Assembly: GCA_965657795.1 (NCBI GenBank)
Contig: CBFHQJ010000013.1
Coordinates: 5,760-69,759, forward strand
Origin: SW10 sp965657795
Lineage (GTDB): Bacteria > Verrucomicrobiota > Verrucomicrobiia > Verrucomicrobiales > Akkermansiaceae
Reading direction: 5' to 3'
Length of the DNA: 64,000 nucleotides
A program made the translations under genes and the position numbers. The notes beneath the pieces were generated by a model. That model was not told the DNA's origin and ran no database searches. It saw only the letters and a program-made list of their open reading frames with translations. Positions 45,022 through 53,382 of the stretch are shown in pieces (the first letter of the stretch is position 1; the number at the start of each line of letters is the position of its first letter).

Positions 45022-46392
45022 TCAGTTTGAAGATTTCCATTGGGCGAGTTGTTCGGGAAAAATACAGTCCTCGCAATTGGAGAGATCTTCGAGGCAGAAG
45101 TCCTGGTAAAGCTGGAGGAGGGCTTGATGTTGCCAGGCGAATTTGAGGTGGGGCTTGGCGGCGGCGAGGGAGCCGAAGAGGCGTTCGCAGCAACGTTTGA
45201 CCTTTTGGTTGGGAGCGGAGGCACGGACTTTGGCAAATTCTTCCCAATGATCAGGGTGGAGAGGGAAGAGGGTGTTGATGAGGAATTCCTCGAGTCGTGA
45301 TTTGCCGATAAGCTTAACGGGCCTGTCGGTGCGTTTGGAAAGCAGGGTGTGATGATGGTCCCAGAATGGTTCGCTCAGTTCGGAGAGATTTTGAGCAAAG
45401 CGAGTGAAGGTAGGTTCTTCGCGGCTGAGGGTGAGAAGGGAGGGCCACGATGCTGCTGCGGTGGCGAGTGCGGCGAGCCGGCGTTGGGGGTGATTGCCAG
45501 GGCGGGTGGCGCGGGTGGACCAAGCGGGAGTTCGGTCAACCGGGAATTCGTAGTCGAGGCGGTGCTTCCACCAACGGGTCCAGAGATCTTCGAGCCATTC
45601 GCGTGATTCGGGCGGAGCCGCTTCGTGAAGGTCAGGGGCGAGAAATCCGGCGGTGCCGAAAATAATGGCCTCGCGGTCTTGAGGCGTGTGTTTGAGGAGT
45701 TTTTTGATGGGGAGCCTTTGCGCGAGGAGTCGCATGGGAAGGCGATTGGCGGAGAAGCCAAGGGCGTCGGCGAGAGATTCCCAAAGTGCTTGTGAAAAAC
45801 CGTGGAGCTTCGCTGTTTGTTCGAAGCGAGTCGCTTTCAGGTGGGCCCGATGTTTAGCGGATTCACGCAGTAGGGATGCGGCATCTTCAGCCGGCATTTG
45901 TGCCAAGGGTTGAAGGCAGCGGCCGGGGCGGGCGAGAGCCTGGGAGAGGCGGGGTCGACCGAGGGCGGCGTTCACTTCGGCAGGCGAGAGAATGATGCGG
46001 GGGATGTCGCGGTGGTTGAAGCTTCTGGTGAAGAAGGTGGGGCCGGAGTCATGGAGGACGATGTGTAGAATGACTTCGTCGAAGTAGGGACTTTGGTGGT
46101 GACCGTGGAGTTCCCAGTTTCGGGAATCAAGATCGAGTTCGATGGGGCCGTGGTGGGTTTCACCGTCAATTTCGACGGTGGCGTCGAGGAAGTCGGGCCC
46201 GGCTCCACGATTCCACTCGCCGGGCGAGATGATGGAAACTCTCTGCCCGTGATTGGACAGATGGTCTCGCGAAAAATACCCGGCGAACCAGCGCGACTGA
46301 ATTTCGATTTCATCGAAGTCCGGCGGAGTTTGATTCTCTGCCAGCAGGTTGGATTCGACCGCCGTGATTTCGAGCAGACGCTGATAAGTCAT
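45022..46392 (-). CDS. DUF2851 family protein
   Basis: 456 residues. The start FDEIEIQSRWFAGYF, GEWNRGAGPDFLDATVEIDG (seen as GEWNRGAGPDFLDA), GPIELDLDSRNW and DEVILHIVLHD are characteristic of the DUF2851 family, mostly found in Bacteroidota/Chlorobi and PVC bacteria. The Asp/Glu/His pattern in this part recalls nuclease folds (PD-(D/E)xK-like), but this is only suggestive. The C-terminal third has CxxxCxxC-like cysteines (FCLEDLSNCEDCIFP). Two bases separate its start from the TIGR03790 gene upstream. Confidence 0.85.
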   Translation of the reverse strand: MTYQRLLEITAVESNLLAENQTPPDFDEIEIQSRWFAGYFSRDHLSNHGQRVSIISPGEWNRGAGPDFLDATVEIDGETHHGPIELDLDSRNWELHGHHQSPYFDEVILHIVLHDSGPTFFTRSFNHRDIPRIILSPAEVNAALGRPRLSQALARPGRCLQPLAQMPAEDAASLLRESAKHRAHLKATRFEQTAKLHGFSQALWESLADALGFSANRLPMRLLAQRLPIKKLLKHTPQDREAIIFGTAGFLAPDLHEAAPPESREWLEDLWTRWWKHRLDYEFPVDRTPAWSTRATRPGNHPQRRLAALATAAASWPSLLTLSREEPTFTRFAQNLSELSEPFWDHHHTLLSKRTDRPVKLIGKSRLEEFLINTLFPLHPDHWEEFAKVRASAPNQKVKRCCERLFGSLAAAKPHLKFAWQHQALLQLYQDFCLEDLSNCEDCIFPEQLAQWKSSN

Positions 46393-46394
46393 AC

Positions 46395-47948
46395 TTACTT
46401 CTTGGGTTTGGTGGGCGGTGGTGCGGGCGGGTCAAGAATGGTTAGCAGGCCCTCGACTGCTTTCACTTCGGGGATGTCTTTGTAAGTTGATTTCGCTTGT
46501 TTTAGGATCGCGATGGCGGCCGGGATTTTCTTGCGACGACGTTCCAGTTCGACGAGGTGGAGGTCCTGGCGAAGTTTATCGGCAGGGTCGGTGAAGAGTT
46601 GCTTGGCCCGCTTAAATCCCTTGGCCGCTTGCTCGCTATTGCCGCCCTCGAGAGTGTGGAATGCGATCATTTCGTAAACGGTACCACTCTTGGTATTCTC
46701 GGCGGCCTTGATCAATTCGGTGAGCCGGACTTTAGGGTCGGGGAACTTTGTTTGAGCGTAGCGAATGAGTTTGTAATCGCGGTCCTTCACCATGGCGTCG
46801 GTGCGCACGGTGGTGGTTTTGAAAGGGCGGTAGAGAGGATCGCCAATCACGATGTTTTGCCACGAAACAACATTGATGGACATGTAGGCGGCTTCAACCA
46901 GCGAGTATCCTTTGAGAAGTCGGTCGTAGAAGATGTCGAAGCGATGGGAGAGCCCAAGGTAGGGTTCCCAAACGTTTCCGAGAGTGGCTGCCGCTCCGCG
47001 GTCGATCAGTCCCACACTCCAATTCTTGGCGGGATTGAGCAGCTGAGCTCCGCTGAACGAGTGCAGATGGACGGCGATGGCTCCCTTTTGAAACTTCATC
47101 TGATCATTGAGAAAGGGGCCGTTACGATGTTGAGTATACCATCCGAAATAGACGGCGGCATCCCGCATGGGGTAGTTGGTGACGAAGGTGTTTTTCATCC
47201 GGTCCACAATCGTCGGGGTTGCAGAATTGATGGAAGCTTTGGCGATGTTCTCAATCCAGTCATCCCCCAGTTTGTAGTTCGCTCCCCGGGTCCAGAGATC
47301 GAGGTAGGTCATCCCCCAGAGTCCCTCTTTCTCCACATCGAGGGCGTCGAGCACCATCCTTTTGCAGTGATCATAAGTGTTGGCATCAATCCGACCGACC
47401 ATGAACATGAACTGTGCCGGATTTGTTACGGCAGAGACTTCCTGGTTGAAACATGGATTGGGAATGGCGCCCCCTATGGGGTGCCCGGCCGCTCCCATGA
47501 TGCTGAGCTCGGAATCGATGGAAGCTTCTGTTTGTTTTTGAAACTGTCGTTTTGACTCTGCTTCAGCTTTTGGAATCGGGCTGCGGCTGATTCGAAGCGG
47601 TATCCCTTTTATTAGAGCGATGCAGCGAATCTGGGTCTGCAGGGGAACTGAATTTCCGTTTTGATCTTTGCCGATTTTCCACCATTGGTTCTCGGTGAAC
47701 TTTTTGACCAAGGGTTGTCGGATTGTAGTTTCGTAGGTTTTACGATCGATGGTGGCCTTTTCCGTGACTTCGAGGCCGATGAGATTGGAGGTGGGGATGC
47801 GGCGGTTGAGGGCGTAAAACTCAGCCAGCTCTTTCGACTCGGGAACAGAGGAGTTGTAAACGACGACGACCTGACCCGGGAGCAAAGGGGCAGGCTTCGA
47901 AAAAGCCGGGAGGCAGATGATGAGAAAGAGAAGAAAATGTCGAATCAT
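46395..47948 (-). CDS. TIGR03790 family secreted protein
   Basis: 517 residues. Signal peptide (1-17) then VVVVYNSSVPESKELAEFYALNRRIP (seen as YNSSVPESKELAEFYALNR), the hallmark of the TIGR03790 family, and LGYG-like PTIVDRMKNTF and WEPYLGLSHRFD. The C-terminal 120 residues contain TPR-like helices (EQAAKGFKRAKQLF). The family is of unknown function and was defined in planctomycete/verrucomicrobial and PEP-CTERM genomes. Sits in the dprA operon. Confidence 0.85.
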   Translation of the reverse strand: MIRHFLLFLIICLPAFSKPAPLLPGQVVVVYNSSVPESKELAEFYALNRRIPTSNLIGLEVTEKATIDRKTYETTIRQPLVKKFTENQWWKIGKDQNGNSVPLQTQIRCIALIKGIPLRISRSPIPKAEAESKRQFQKQTEASIDSELSIMGAAGHPIGGAIPNPCFNQEVSAVTNPAQFMFMVGRIDANTYDHCKRMVLDALDVEKEGLWGMTYLDLWTRGANYKLGDDWIENIAKASINSATPTIVDRMKNTFVTNYPMRDAAVYFGWYTQHRNGPFLNDQMKFQKGAIAVHLHSFSGAQLLNPAKNWSVGLIDRGAAATLGNVWEPYLGLSHRFDIFYDRLLKGYSLVEAAYMSINVVSWQNIVIGDPLYRPFKTTTVRTDAMVKDRDYKLIRYAQTKFPDPKVRLTELIKAAENTKSGTVYEMIAFHTLEGGNSEQAAKGFKRAKQLFTDPADKLRQDLHLVELERRRKKIPAAIAILKQAKSTYKDIPEVKAVEGLLTILDPPAPPPTKPKK

Positions 47949-47952
47949 GATT

Positions 47953-48774
47953 TTAAAAAGTAAGGCTCAAGCCGTCGTAAGCCAGCGAAACTTGGGCGGG
48001 CAAGGCGCGATTGGTTTCTTCCCAGGCCAATTCGTGGGAAAGGTGGGTCAGATATGATTTTGCGGGTTGAAGGAGATCGATAGTGGCGAGGGCTTCGGCG
48101 ACCGTCATGTGAGTGTGGTGCTCCTCGTGCCTGAGCGCATCAATGACGAGGGTGTCGAGTCCTTGCAAAAGTTTTAACGAGCGCTCGGGGATGACCTTCA
48201 CGTCCGGCAGGTAAGCGAGAGATCCGATGGCCGGATGGTCGAAGCGAAAGCCGTGGGTGCGAACCCAGCCGTGCTCGACTTCGATCGGGGTGATTTTCAG
48301 GCCATTGAATTCGAAGGGAGCCTCCACTTCGCGGGGCTCCGGCCTGACGTATCCCGGCTGGTGATCTGCGACTGAAAATGCCCACGGATACATACGAGCG
48401 AGTCCGGCCAGGGTTTCGGGCGAGCCATAAAGCGGGAGGGGTGATTCACGGCGCCAGCAAAAAGCGCGGAGTTCATCGAAGCCGGCGACGTGATCGAGGT
48501 GCTCGTGGGTGTAAAGGACGGCATCAACCGCGGTGAGTTTTTCTCGAAGTGCCTGTTGGCGAAGGTCGGGGCCACTGTCGATGAGGAGGCGTCCCCACGG
48601 TCCCTCAAAAAAAACCGAACTGCGGGAGCGATCGTCGTGAGGGTGTTTGGAGGAGCAAACCTCGCAGGGGCAACCAATCACGGGGACTCCGACCGAGGTC
48701 GAAGTGCCCAGAAAAAGAAGGCGGGGTGTTGATCCGTTGCGAGTCATCGTTGCGTTGTGTGAGGAGAGTTGCAT
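47953..48774 (-). CDS. MBL-fold metal-dependent hydrolase (PhnP-like)
   Basis: 273 residues from ATG 48774 (264 from ATG 48747); the extended frame to 48999 is antisense to recN. The core is LLFLGTSTSVGVPVIGCPCEVCSS (seen as GTSTSVGVPVIGCPCEVC, with the extra cysteines found in PhnP-like proteins), LLIDSGPDLRQQ, THEHLDHVAGFDELR, and later HGWVRTHGF and LTHLSHELAW. Two metal ions bound; acts on phosphodiesters or related substrates (family knowledge). First gene of the operon ending in dprA and the split gene. Divergent from recN. Confidence 0.9.
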   Translation of the reverse strand: MQLSSHNATMTRNGSTPRLLFLGTSTSVGVPVIGCPCEVCSSKHPHDDRSRSSVFFEGPWGRLLIDSGPDLRQQALREKLTAVDAVLYTHEHLDHVAGFDELRAFCWRRESPLPLYGSPETLAGLARMYPWAFSVADHQPGYVRPEPREVEAPFEFNGLKITPIEVEHGWVRTHGFRFDHPAIGSLAYLPDVKVIPERSLKLLQGLDTLVIDALRHEEHHTHMTVAEALATIDLLQPAKSYLTHLSHELAWEETNRALPAQVSLAYDGLSLTF

Positions 48775-48799
48775 AATCCCCCTGTCACCGCAAAAACGA

Positions 48800-50440
48800 A
48801 TGCTTACCCTTCTGAAGATCCGCAACCTGGCCCTTGTTGAACGTCTCGAATGGGATCTTGGTGGAGGCTTGGTCGGGGTGACGGGGGAGACCGGCGCCGG
48901 AAAGTCGGTCATCGTTGGGGCTCTCAAGCTCGTTTTGGGAGAGCGTGCCGACAAAGGACTCATCCGCACCGGGGAGGACCAGTGCACGGTCGAGGCCATT
49001 TTTCAGCTGCCTGATTCCATCGTGATTGACGCGATTTTGGACGAGGTTGGCTTGGACCAATGCGAGGAAAATGAGTTGATCATCCGGCGAGTGGTCGGAA
49101 CTTCCTCGAACAAGCAATTCGTGAATAACGGAGCAGCGACTTTGGGCGTCCTAAAAAAGATCGGGCAGCATTTGGTCGATCTTCACGGACCTCACGATCA
49201 CCAATCCCTGCTCTCACCTGAGCGACAGTTGTCCTTGCTCGATGCCTATGGCGCGGCGGGAAAGGAAGTGAAAGCTTACCGTGATTGTTGGGCGGCTTGG
49301 CGCGAGGCGAGCGAGGAATATGAAACTGCGCGGGCCCAGCGTGAGATTGGCGACCAGGAGAAAGAGTTGCTTCGATTTCAGGTGGAGGAGATTGACTCGG
49401 CAGAAATCAAAGCAGGTGAAGAGGAGGATTTGGAGGAACGTTACCGGCGGACCAGCAATGCCAATCGACTGGGAGAGTTGGCGGGTAAGGCGGTGAATTT
49501 GATCAGTGAAACGGTGGCACCCGGGCTGGAGGATTTGCAGCGCGCGACTTCCGAGTTGCGCAAGATTGACCCGGCGATTGCAGATTTGGCGGAGGAAGTC
49601 GAAGGCACGGTGGTCCAAATGCAGGAACTTGAGCGCAGCGTTGTCGATTACCTTGATGAATTGGAGATCGATCCCTCGGAGGTGCAGGAAGTGGAGGAGC
49701 GCTTCAATTTAGTAGAGTCCCTCAAACGAAAATACGGGCCAACTTTGCAGGATGCTTTGGACCACGCCGAGGAGGCTCGGCTGAGATTGGAAGGATCGGA
49801 CAATCGGGAGGAATTCCTGGCACGATTAAAACAGGATGTGGATCAGGCCTTGAAGAAACTTCGGGCCGCTGCCCGGAAGATCAGTTCCAAGCGCAAGAAG
49901 CACGCGCCCGCCTTGGCCGAAGAAGTGCGCGGGCATTTGGTGGACCTGGGATTCCGGCAGGCGGAGTTTGAGGTTCAATTGAGCTCGCGCGAAGAACCGG
50001 GTGCCTTTGGAATGGAAGATGTTGAATATCTTTTCGGACCCAACCCCGGTGAACCGCTGAAACCTTTGCGGCAGGTGGCCTCCAGCGGAGAGATTTCCCG
50101 TGTCATGCTGGCCGTGAAAAACGCGCTCGCGGATCAGGATTCCACGCCCTTGATGGTCTTCGATGAAATCGATGCAAACGTGGGCGGCGAGATCGCGAGA
50201 GCGGTGGGCGAGAAGATGGCCAGTCTGGGCGAGCGACATCAGGTCGTGGCGATTACCCACTTTCCGCAGGTGGCGGCGGTGGCTCATCAGCATTTCCTTG
50301 TTGAAAAGCGAGTGGAAAGAGGTCGGTCCCTTTCGTCGCTCACTGAAGTGATTGGTGAGACCAGAATTGATGAACTGGTGCGGATGTTGGGCGGGGGAGG
50401 AACCCAGGCCCGCGAGATGGCGAAGTCTTTATTAAAGTAG
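48800..50440 (+). CDS. recN: DNA repair protein RecN
   Basis: 546 residues from ATG 48800, giving the conserved start MLTLLKIRNLALVE; the longer frame adds 51 residues antisense to the MBL gene. Walker A GETGAGKS, coiled-coil arms (about 165-380), and the C-terminal SMC-like signature VASSGEISRVMLA with Walker B MVFDEIDANVGG. SMC-like ATPase in double-strand-break repair. The MBL gene is divergent with 25 bases between the two starts, so regulatory signals must be compressed into overlapping coding DNA. Confidence 0.97.
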   Translation: MLTLLKIRNLALVERLEWDLGGGLVGVTGETGAGKSVIVGALKLVLGERADKGLIRTGEDQCTVEAIFQLPDSIVIDAILDEVGLDQCEENELIIRRVVGTSSNKQFVNNGAATLGVLKKIGQHLVDLHGPHDHQSLLSPERQLSLLDAYGAAGKEVKAYRDCWAAWREASEEYETARAQREIGDQEKELLRFQVEEIDSAEIKAGEEEDLEERYRRTSNANRLGELAGKAVNLISETVAPGLEDLQRATSELRKIDPAIADLAEEVEGTVVQMQELERSVVDYLDELEIDPSEVQEVEERFNLVESLKRKYGPTLQDALDHAEEARLRLEGSDNREEFLARLKQDVDQALKKLRAAARKISSKRKKHAPALAEEVRGHLVDLGFRQAEFEVQLSSREEPGAFGMEDVEYLFGPNPGEPLKPLRQVASSGEISRVMLAVKNALADQDSTPLMVFDEIDANVGGEIARAVGEKMASLGERHQVVAITHFPQVAAVAHQHFLVEKRVERGRSLSSLTEVIGETRIDELVRMLGGGGTQAREMAKSLLK

Positions 50441-50450
50441 AATTTTTCGA

Positions 50451-50858
50451 ATGAAAAAACCGATCATTGGAAGGCGCGAATGGTTCAGTATCCCCGAGCA
50501 TGGGGTTGACTGGGTGAGGGGGAAAATTGATACCGGAGCGCGGAGTTCATCGCTTCATGCCACTGACATCGAACCATTTGACAAGGACGGCGCGGAGTGG
50601 GTTCGCTTCAAGACGATTGATGACCTGGAATGCGAAGCTCCCGTGATTTTCGTGAAGCGGGTGAAGAGTTCGAATGGAATCCCGTCAAAGCGATACTTTA
50701 TCGAGATTACTGCGCAAACATTGGATGATGACGAGCACGATATCCTTGTAAGCCTCGCCTCCCGCGCCTCCATGAAATGTCCTCTTCTTCTCGGGCGTCG
50801 GGCGCTCACCAGGTTCTTGGTCGACTGCAGTCGCAGCCAGCTGTTGGGGAAATTTTGA
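50451..50858 (+). CDS. Retropepsin-like ATP-dependent zinc protease homologue (RimK-associated)
   Basis: 135 residues. The N-terminal motif IIGRREWFSIP and KIDTGARSSSLHA with the Asp-Thr-Gly triplet match the Zn-protease (retropepsin-like) family usually encoded with RimK/ATP-grasp ligases. The C-terminal CPLLLGRRALTRFLVDCSRS (seen as CPLLLGRRALTRFLVD) also fits. Despite the name, family members resemble aspartic peptidases. No rimK is adjacent; the gene follows recN by 10 bases. Confidence 0.85.
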   Translation: MKKPIIGRREWFSIPEHGVDWVRGKIDTGARSSSLHATDIEPFDKDGAEWVRFKTIDDLECEAPVIFVKRVKSSNGIPSKRYFIEITAQTLDDDEHDILVSLASRASMKCPLLLGRRALTRFLVDCSRSQLLGKF

Positions 50859-50884
50859 CTTTTTCGCAGCAAGCGGAAAAGCTG

Positions 50885-50956
50885 GTAGCCGAAAGCTCCA
50901 GCTTTCGGTCCCAGGCTCGTAAGGGATAAGTTCCGAAAGCTGGAGCTTTCGGCTAC
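50885..50956. repeat. BIME-like palindromic pair, family B locus 2
   Basis: GTAGCCGAAAGCTCC... (50885-50908) and its exact 24-base reverse complement (50933-50956), separated by 24 bases. Each arm is itself a near-palindrome. Sits between convergent genes, like locus 1 at 14000-14074. Confidence 0.88.
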
Positions 50957-50969
50957 GAATGGAGGCTGA

Positions 50970-53060
50970 CTACGTTGTTTCGGCAAGTTCCTTCTTGCTG
51001 AGGTCGTCGCCGGTGTAACCATTCTCTTCAGCGTATTTCCGGACGTCGGCGGTGATCTTCATGGAGCAGAAGGTGGGGCCGCACATCGAGCAGAAGTGAG
51101 CGGTTTTAGCTCCTTCGGCAGGAAGAGTTTCGTCGTGGAAATCGATCGCTCTTGCGGGGTCGAGTCCGAGAGCGAATTGATCGCGCCAGCGGAATTCGAA
51201 GCGGGCTTTTGAGATGGCATTGTCGCGTTCCTGGGCGGCGGGGTGGCCTTTGGCAAGGTCAGCGGCGTGAGCGGCGATTTTATAAGTGATGACTCCTTCG
51301 CGGACATCGTCGCGGTTGGGAAGACCGAGGTGCTCCTTCGGGGTGACGTAGCAGAGCATGGCGCAACCATACCAGCCGATGTTGGCGGCACCGATGCCGG
51401 AGGTGATGTGATCATATCCGGGAGCGATGTCTGTGGTGAGCGGTCCCAGGGTGTAGAAGGGAGCCTCGTGACACCATTCGATTTGCTTCTGCATGTTCTC
51501 CTCGATAAGCTGCATGGGAACGTGGCCCGGTCCTTCGTTCATGACCTGACAGCCCTTCGCCCAAGCGCGGGTGGTAAGTTCGCCTTGCACTTCGAGCTCG
51601 GCAAGTTGCGCGTAGTCGTTGGCGTCGGCGATGGAGCCGGGGCGGAGTCCGTCACCAATGGAGAATGAGACATCGTAAGCGGCGCAGATGTCACAGATGT
51701 CATCCCAATGGGTGTAGAGAAAGTTCTCGGCGTTGTGAGCGAGTGCCCATTTGGCCATAATGGAACCACCTCGGCTCACGATGCCGGTCATGCGACGGGC
51801 GGTGTGAGGAACAAAGCGTTTGAGGACGGCGGCGTGAATCGTGAAGTAGTCGACACCTTGTTCGGCCTGCTCGATCAGGGTGTCGCGATAGAGTTCCCAG
51901 GTAAGGTTTTCGATCTGGCCGTTGACCTTTTCAAGGGCTTGGTAAATGGGGACGGTGCCGATGGGAACCGGGGAGTTACGAATAATCCACTCGCGGGTGG
52001 CGTGGATGTTTTTGCCGGTGGAAAGATCCATCACAGTGTCGGCTCCCCACTTGGTGGCCCAGCGCATTTTCTCGACTTCCTCGTCGATGGTGGAAGCGAC
52101 AGCAGAGTTGCCGATATTCGCATTGATTTTCACGAGAAAATTGCGCCCGATGATCATGGGCTCGTTTTCCGGGTGGTTGATGTTGGCTGGAATGATGGCT
52201 CGACCGCGAGCCACTTCAGAGCGCACGAACTCGGCTGTGATAAGGCTTGGGATTTCCGCGCCGTAGGTTTGACCCGGGTGTTGGTGATTCATCACGTTTC
52301 GTGAGACCTGCCTCATGGGGTCGATCTCACTAGGGCGTGGCATTTCGTAGCCTTCCGGAGTGGAGTTTTTCTGACGAATGAACTCTTTGATCTGATCGGA
52401 GGCATCGTCAGGAATTTCTTCAATGGCCGGGTAGCGATCATGAATGGTTTTGAATTCTTCGAGGCGACCCATGTTTTCGCGAATGGCGATGTACTCCATT
52501 TCCGGGGTGATCATGCCTTGGTCGGCATACCATTTTTGAGTCACGGGCTTGCCGGTGGATTTGAGCGGCTTGCGCTTTAGGCCGGGGTATTCCTTTAGCT
52601 TGTTTTTGGCGGCTTTGTTCTCGTTGTATTTCTCGGCGTGAGCTTCGGAAAGGTAGCCGTTGTCGATGGCCTTGATCTCGCGGCCTTCGTATTCTTCCAC
52701 ATCGTCACGATTAAGGATCCAGTCGCGGCGGAGAGCGGGGAGGCCTTCGCGGACGTCGCCTTTGAAGTCGGGGTCGCCCCAGGGGCCGGAGCAGTCATAG
52801 ACGCGGATTGAAGGGTTTTTCTCAACGACGCCATTGGCGTGTTCGGTATCGGAAAGGCGAATTTCACGCATCGGGACTTTGAGGTCCGGGTGGATTTGGC
52901 CCTCGACATAAACGCGGGTCGAGTTGGGGAAAATGGTGGGGTCTTTGGCGATTGCTTCGAGTTCCGCGGAGTTGTCGATGTCTTCGACAAAGTTTCCAGT
53001 ATAGTCAGAGCGTTGCTTGGAGTTTTCGGGCGTGAGACCGTTTTCGTCTGGTGAGATCAT
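50970..53060 (-). CDS. thiC: Phosphomethylpyrimidine synthase ThiC
   Basis: 696 residues with the ThiC-associated N-terminal domain (RVYVEGQIHPDLKVPMREI, seen as GQIHPDLKVPMREI), the barrel with EGPGHVPMQLIEENM and PFYTLGPLTTDIAPGYDH (seen as PFYTLGPLTTD), and the C-terminal radical-SAM cluster motif CSMCGPTFC (Cx2Cx4C). It converts AIR to HMP-P in thiamine synthesis with SAM and a [4Fe-4S] cluster. A TPP-type riboswitch and terminator precede it. Confidence 0.98.
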   Translation of the reverse strand: MISPDENGLTPENSKQRSDYTGNFVEDIDNSAELEAIAKDPTIFPNSTRVYVEGQIHPDLKVPMREIRLSDTEHANGVVEKNPSIRVYDCSGPWGDPDFKGDVREGLPALRRDWILNRDDVEEYEGREIKAIDNGYLSEAHAEKYNENKAAKNKLKEYPGLKRKPLKSTGKPVTQKWYADQGMITPEMEYIAIRENMGRLEEFKTIHDRYPAIEEIPDDASDQIKEFIRQKNSTPEGYEMPRPSEIDPMRQVSRNVMNHQHPGQTYGAEIPSLITAEFVRSEVARGRAIIPANINHPENEPMIIGRNFLVKINANIGNSAVASTIDEEVEKMRWATKWGADTVMDLSTGKNIHATREWIIRNSPVPIGTVPIYQALEKVNGQIENLTWELYRDTLIEQAEQGVDYFTIHAAVLKRFVPHTARRMTGIVSRGGSIMAKWALAHNAENFLYTHWDDICDICAAYDVSFSIGDGLRPGSIADANDYAQLAELEVQGELTTRAWAKGCQVMNEGPGHVPMQLIEENMQKQIEWCHEAPFYTLGPLTTDIAPGYDHITSGIGAANIGWYGCAMLCYVTPKEHLGLPNRDDVREGVITYKIAAHAADLAKGHPAAQERDNAISKARFEFRWRDQFALGLDPARAIDFHDETLPAEGAKTAHFCSMCGPTFCSMKITADVRKYAEENGYTGDDLSKKELAETT

Positions 53061-53086
53061 GATTCTAAATTTTTGAGTTGGATGGA

Positions 53087-53127
53087 AAGAAAAAGCCTGT
53101 CGGCTTTGAGATGAAAGCGCGACAGGC
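53087..53127 (-). terminator. Leader terminator of thiC
   Basis: On the minus strand GCCTGTCG-CGCTTT-CATCTC-AAAGC-CGACAGGC forms a near-perfect stem ending in TTTTTCTTT (plus-strand A tract 53087-53094). It lies between the aptamer and the thiC ATG at 53060. Confidence 0.92.
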
Positions 53128-53139
53128 GTGAGAAAGATT

Positions 53140-53220
53140 TTGGTCTGACTCCCGGCGGTGAATCCGGTGGTGAGGGTATGATCTCAGGATCTTCGATTTA
53201 GCGAAGAAACACCCCTGTCT
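53140..53220 (-). ncRNA. TPP-type riboswitch aptamer with shortened pyrophosphate arm
   Basis: Minus strand. P1/P2 strand GACAGGGGTG, a P3 hairpin CTTCG-CTAAAT-CGAAG, and the diagnostic CTGAGATCATACCC are present: the half that recognises the HMP ring. Then TCACC, and CCGGAT...GGGAGTC replace the usual CTGA...GGATAATnCCnGCGnAGGGA, about 7 bases shorter. P1 closes as GAC/GTC. The antiterminator candidate is GACAGG (53214-53219), complementary to CCTGTC in the leader terminator (53121-53126). Regulates thiC by attenuation (inference). Confidence 0.7.
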
Positions 53221-53262
53221 TGTTGGTAGGAAGATGGGTGATTGGAGATGTCTTGTCAAGGA

Positions 53263-53323
53263 GGAGTGACGCTCTCCAGAGCGTCAGCGCGGTTGATGGG
53301 CAGTCTGGAGATGGCTCCTCCGT
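53263..53323 (+). repeat. Structured intergenic repeat, family A copy 2
   Basis: A 61-bp copy of the element at 13928-13992: GGAGTGACGCTCTCCAGAGCGTC, then CAGTCTGGAGATGGCTCCTCCGT. It overlaps the upstream extension of the phoH frame, arguing against the early start there, and sits close to the presumed thiC promoter. Confidence 0.7.
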
Positions 53324-53382
53324 GGGGATGGGTCGACAAAAACTCTTGGCTAAATGCGGCGTTACAGGCTAGTTCCTGTCGT

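Noticed and set aside
53242..53382. Upstream extension of phoH
   Set aside because: Contains a structured repeat and no PhoH-family residues; homologues begin at about the 53383 GTG.
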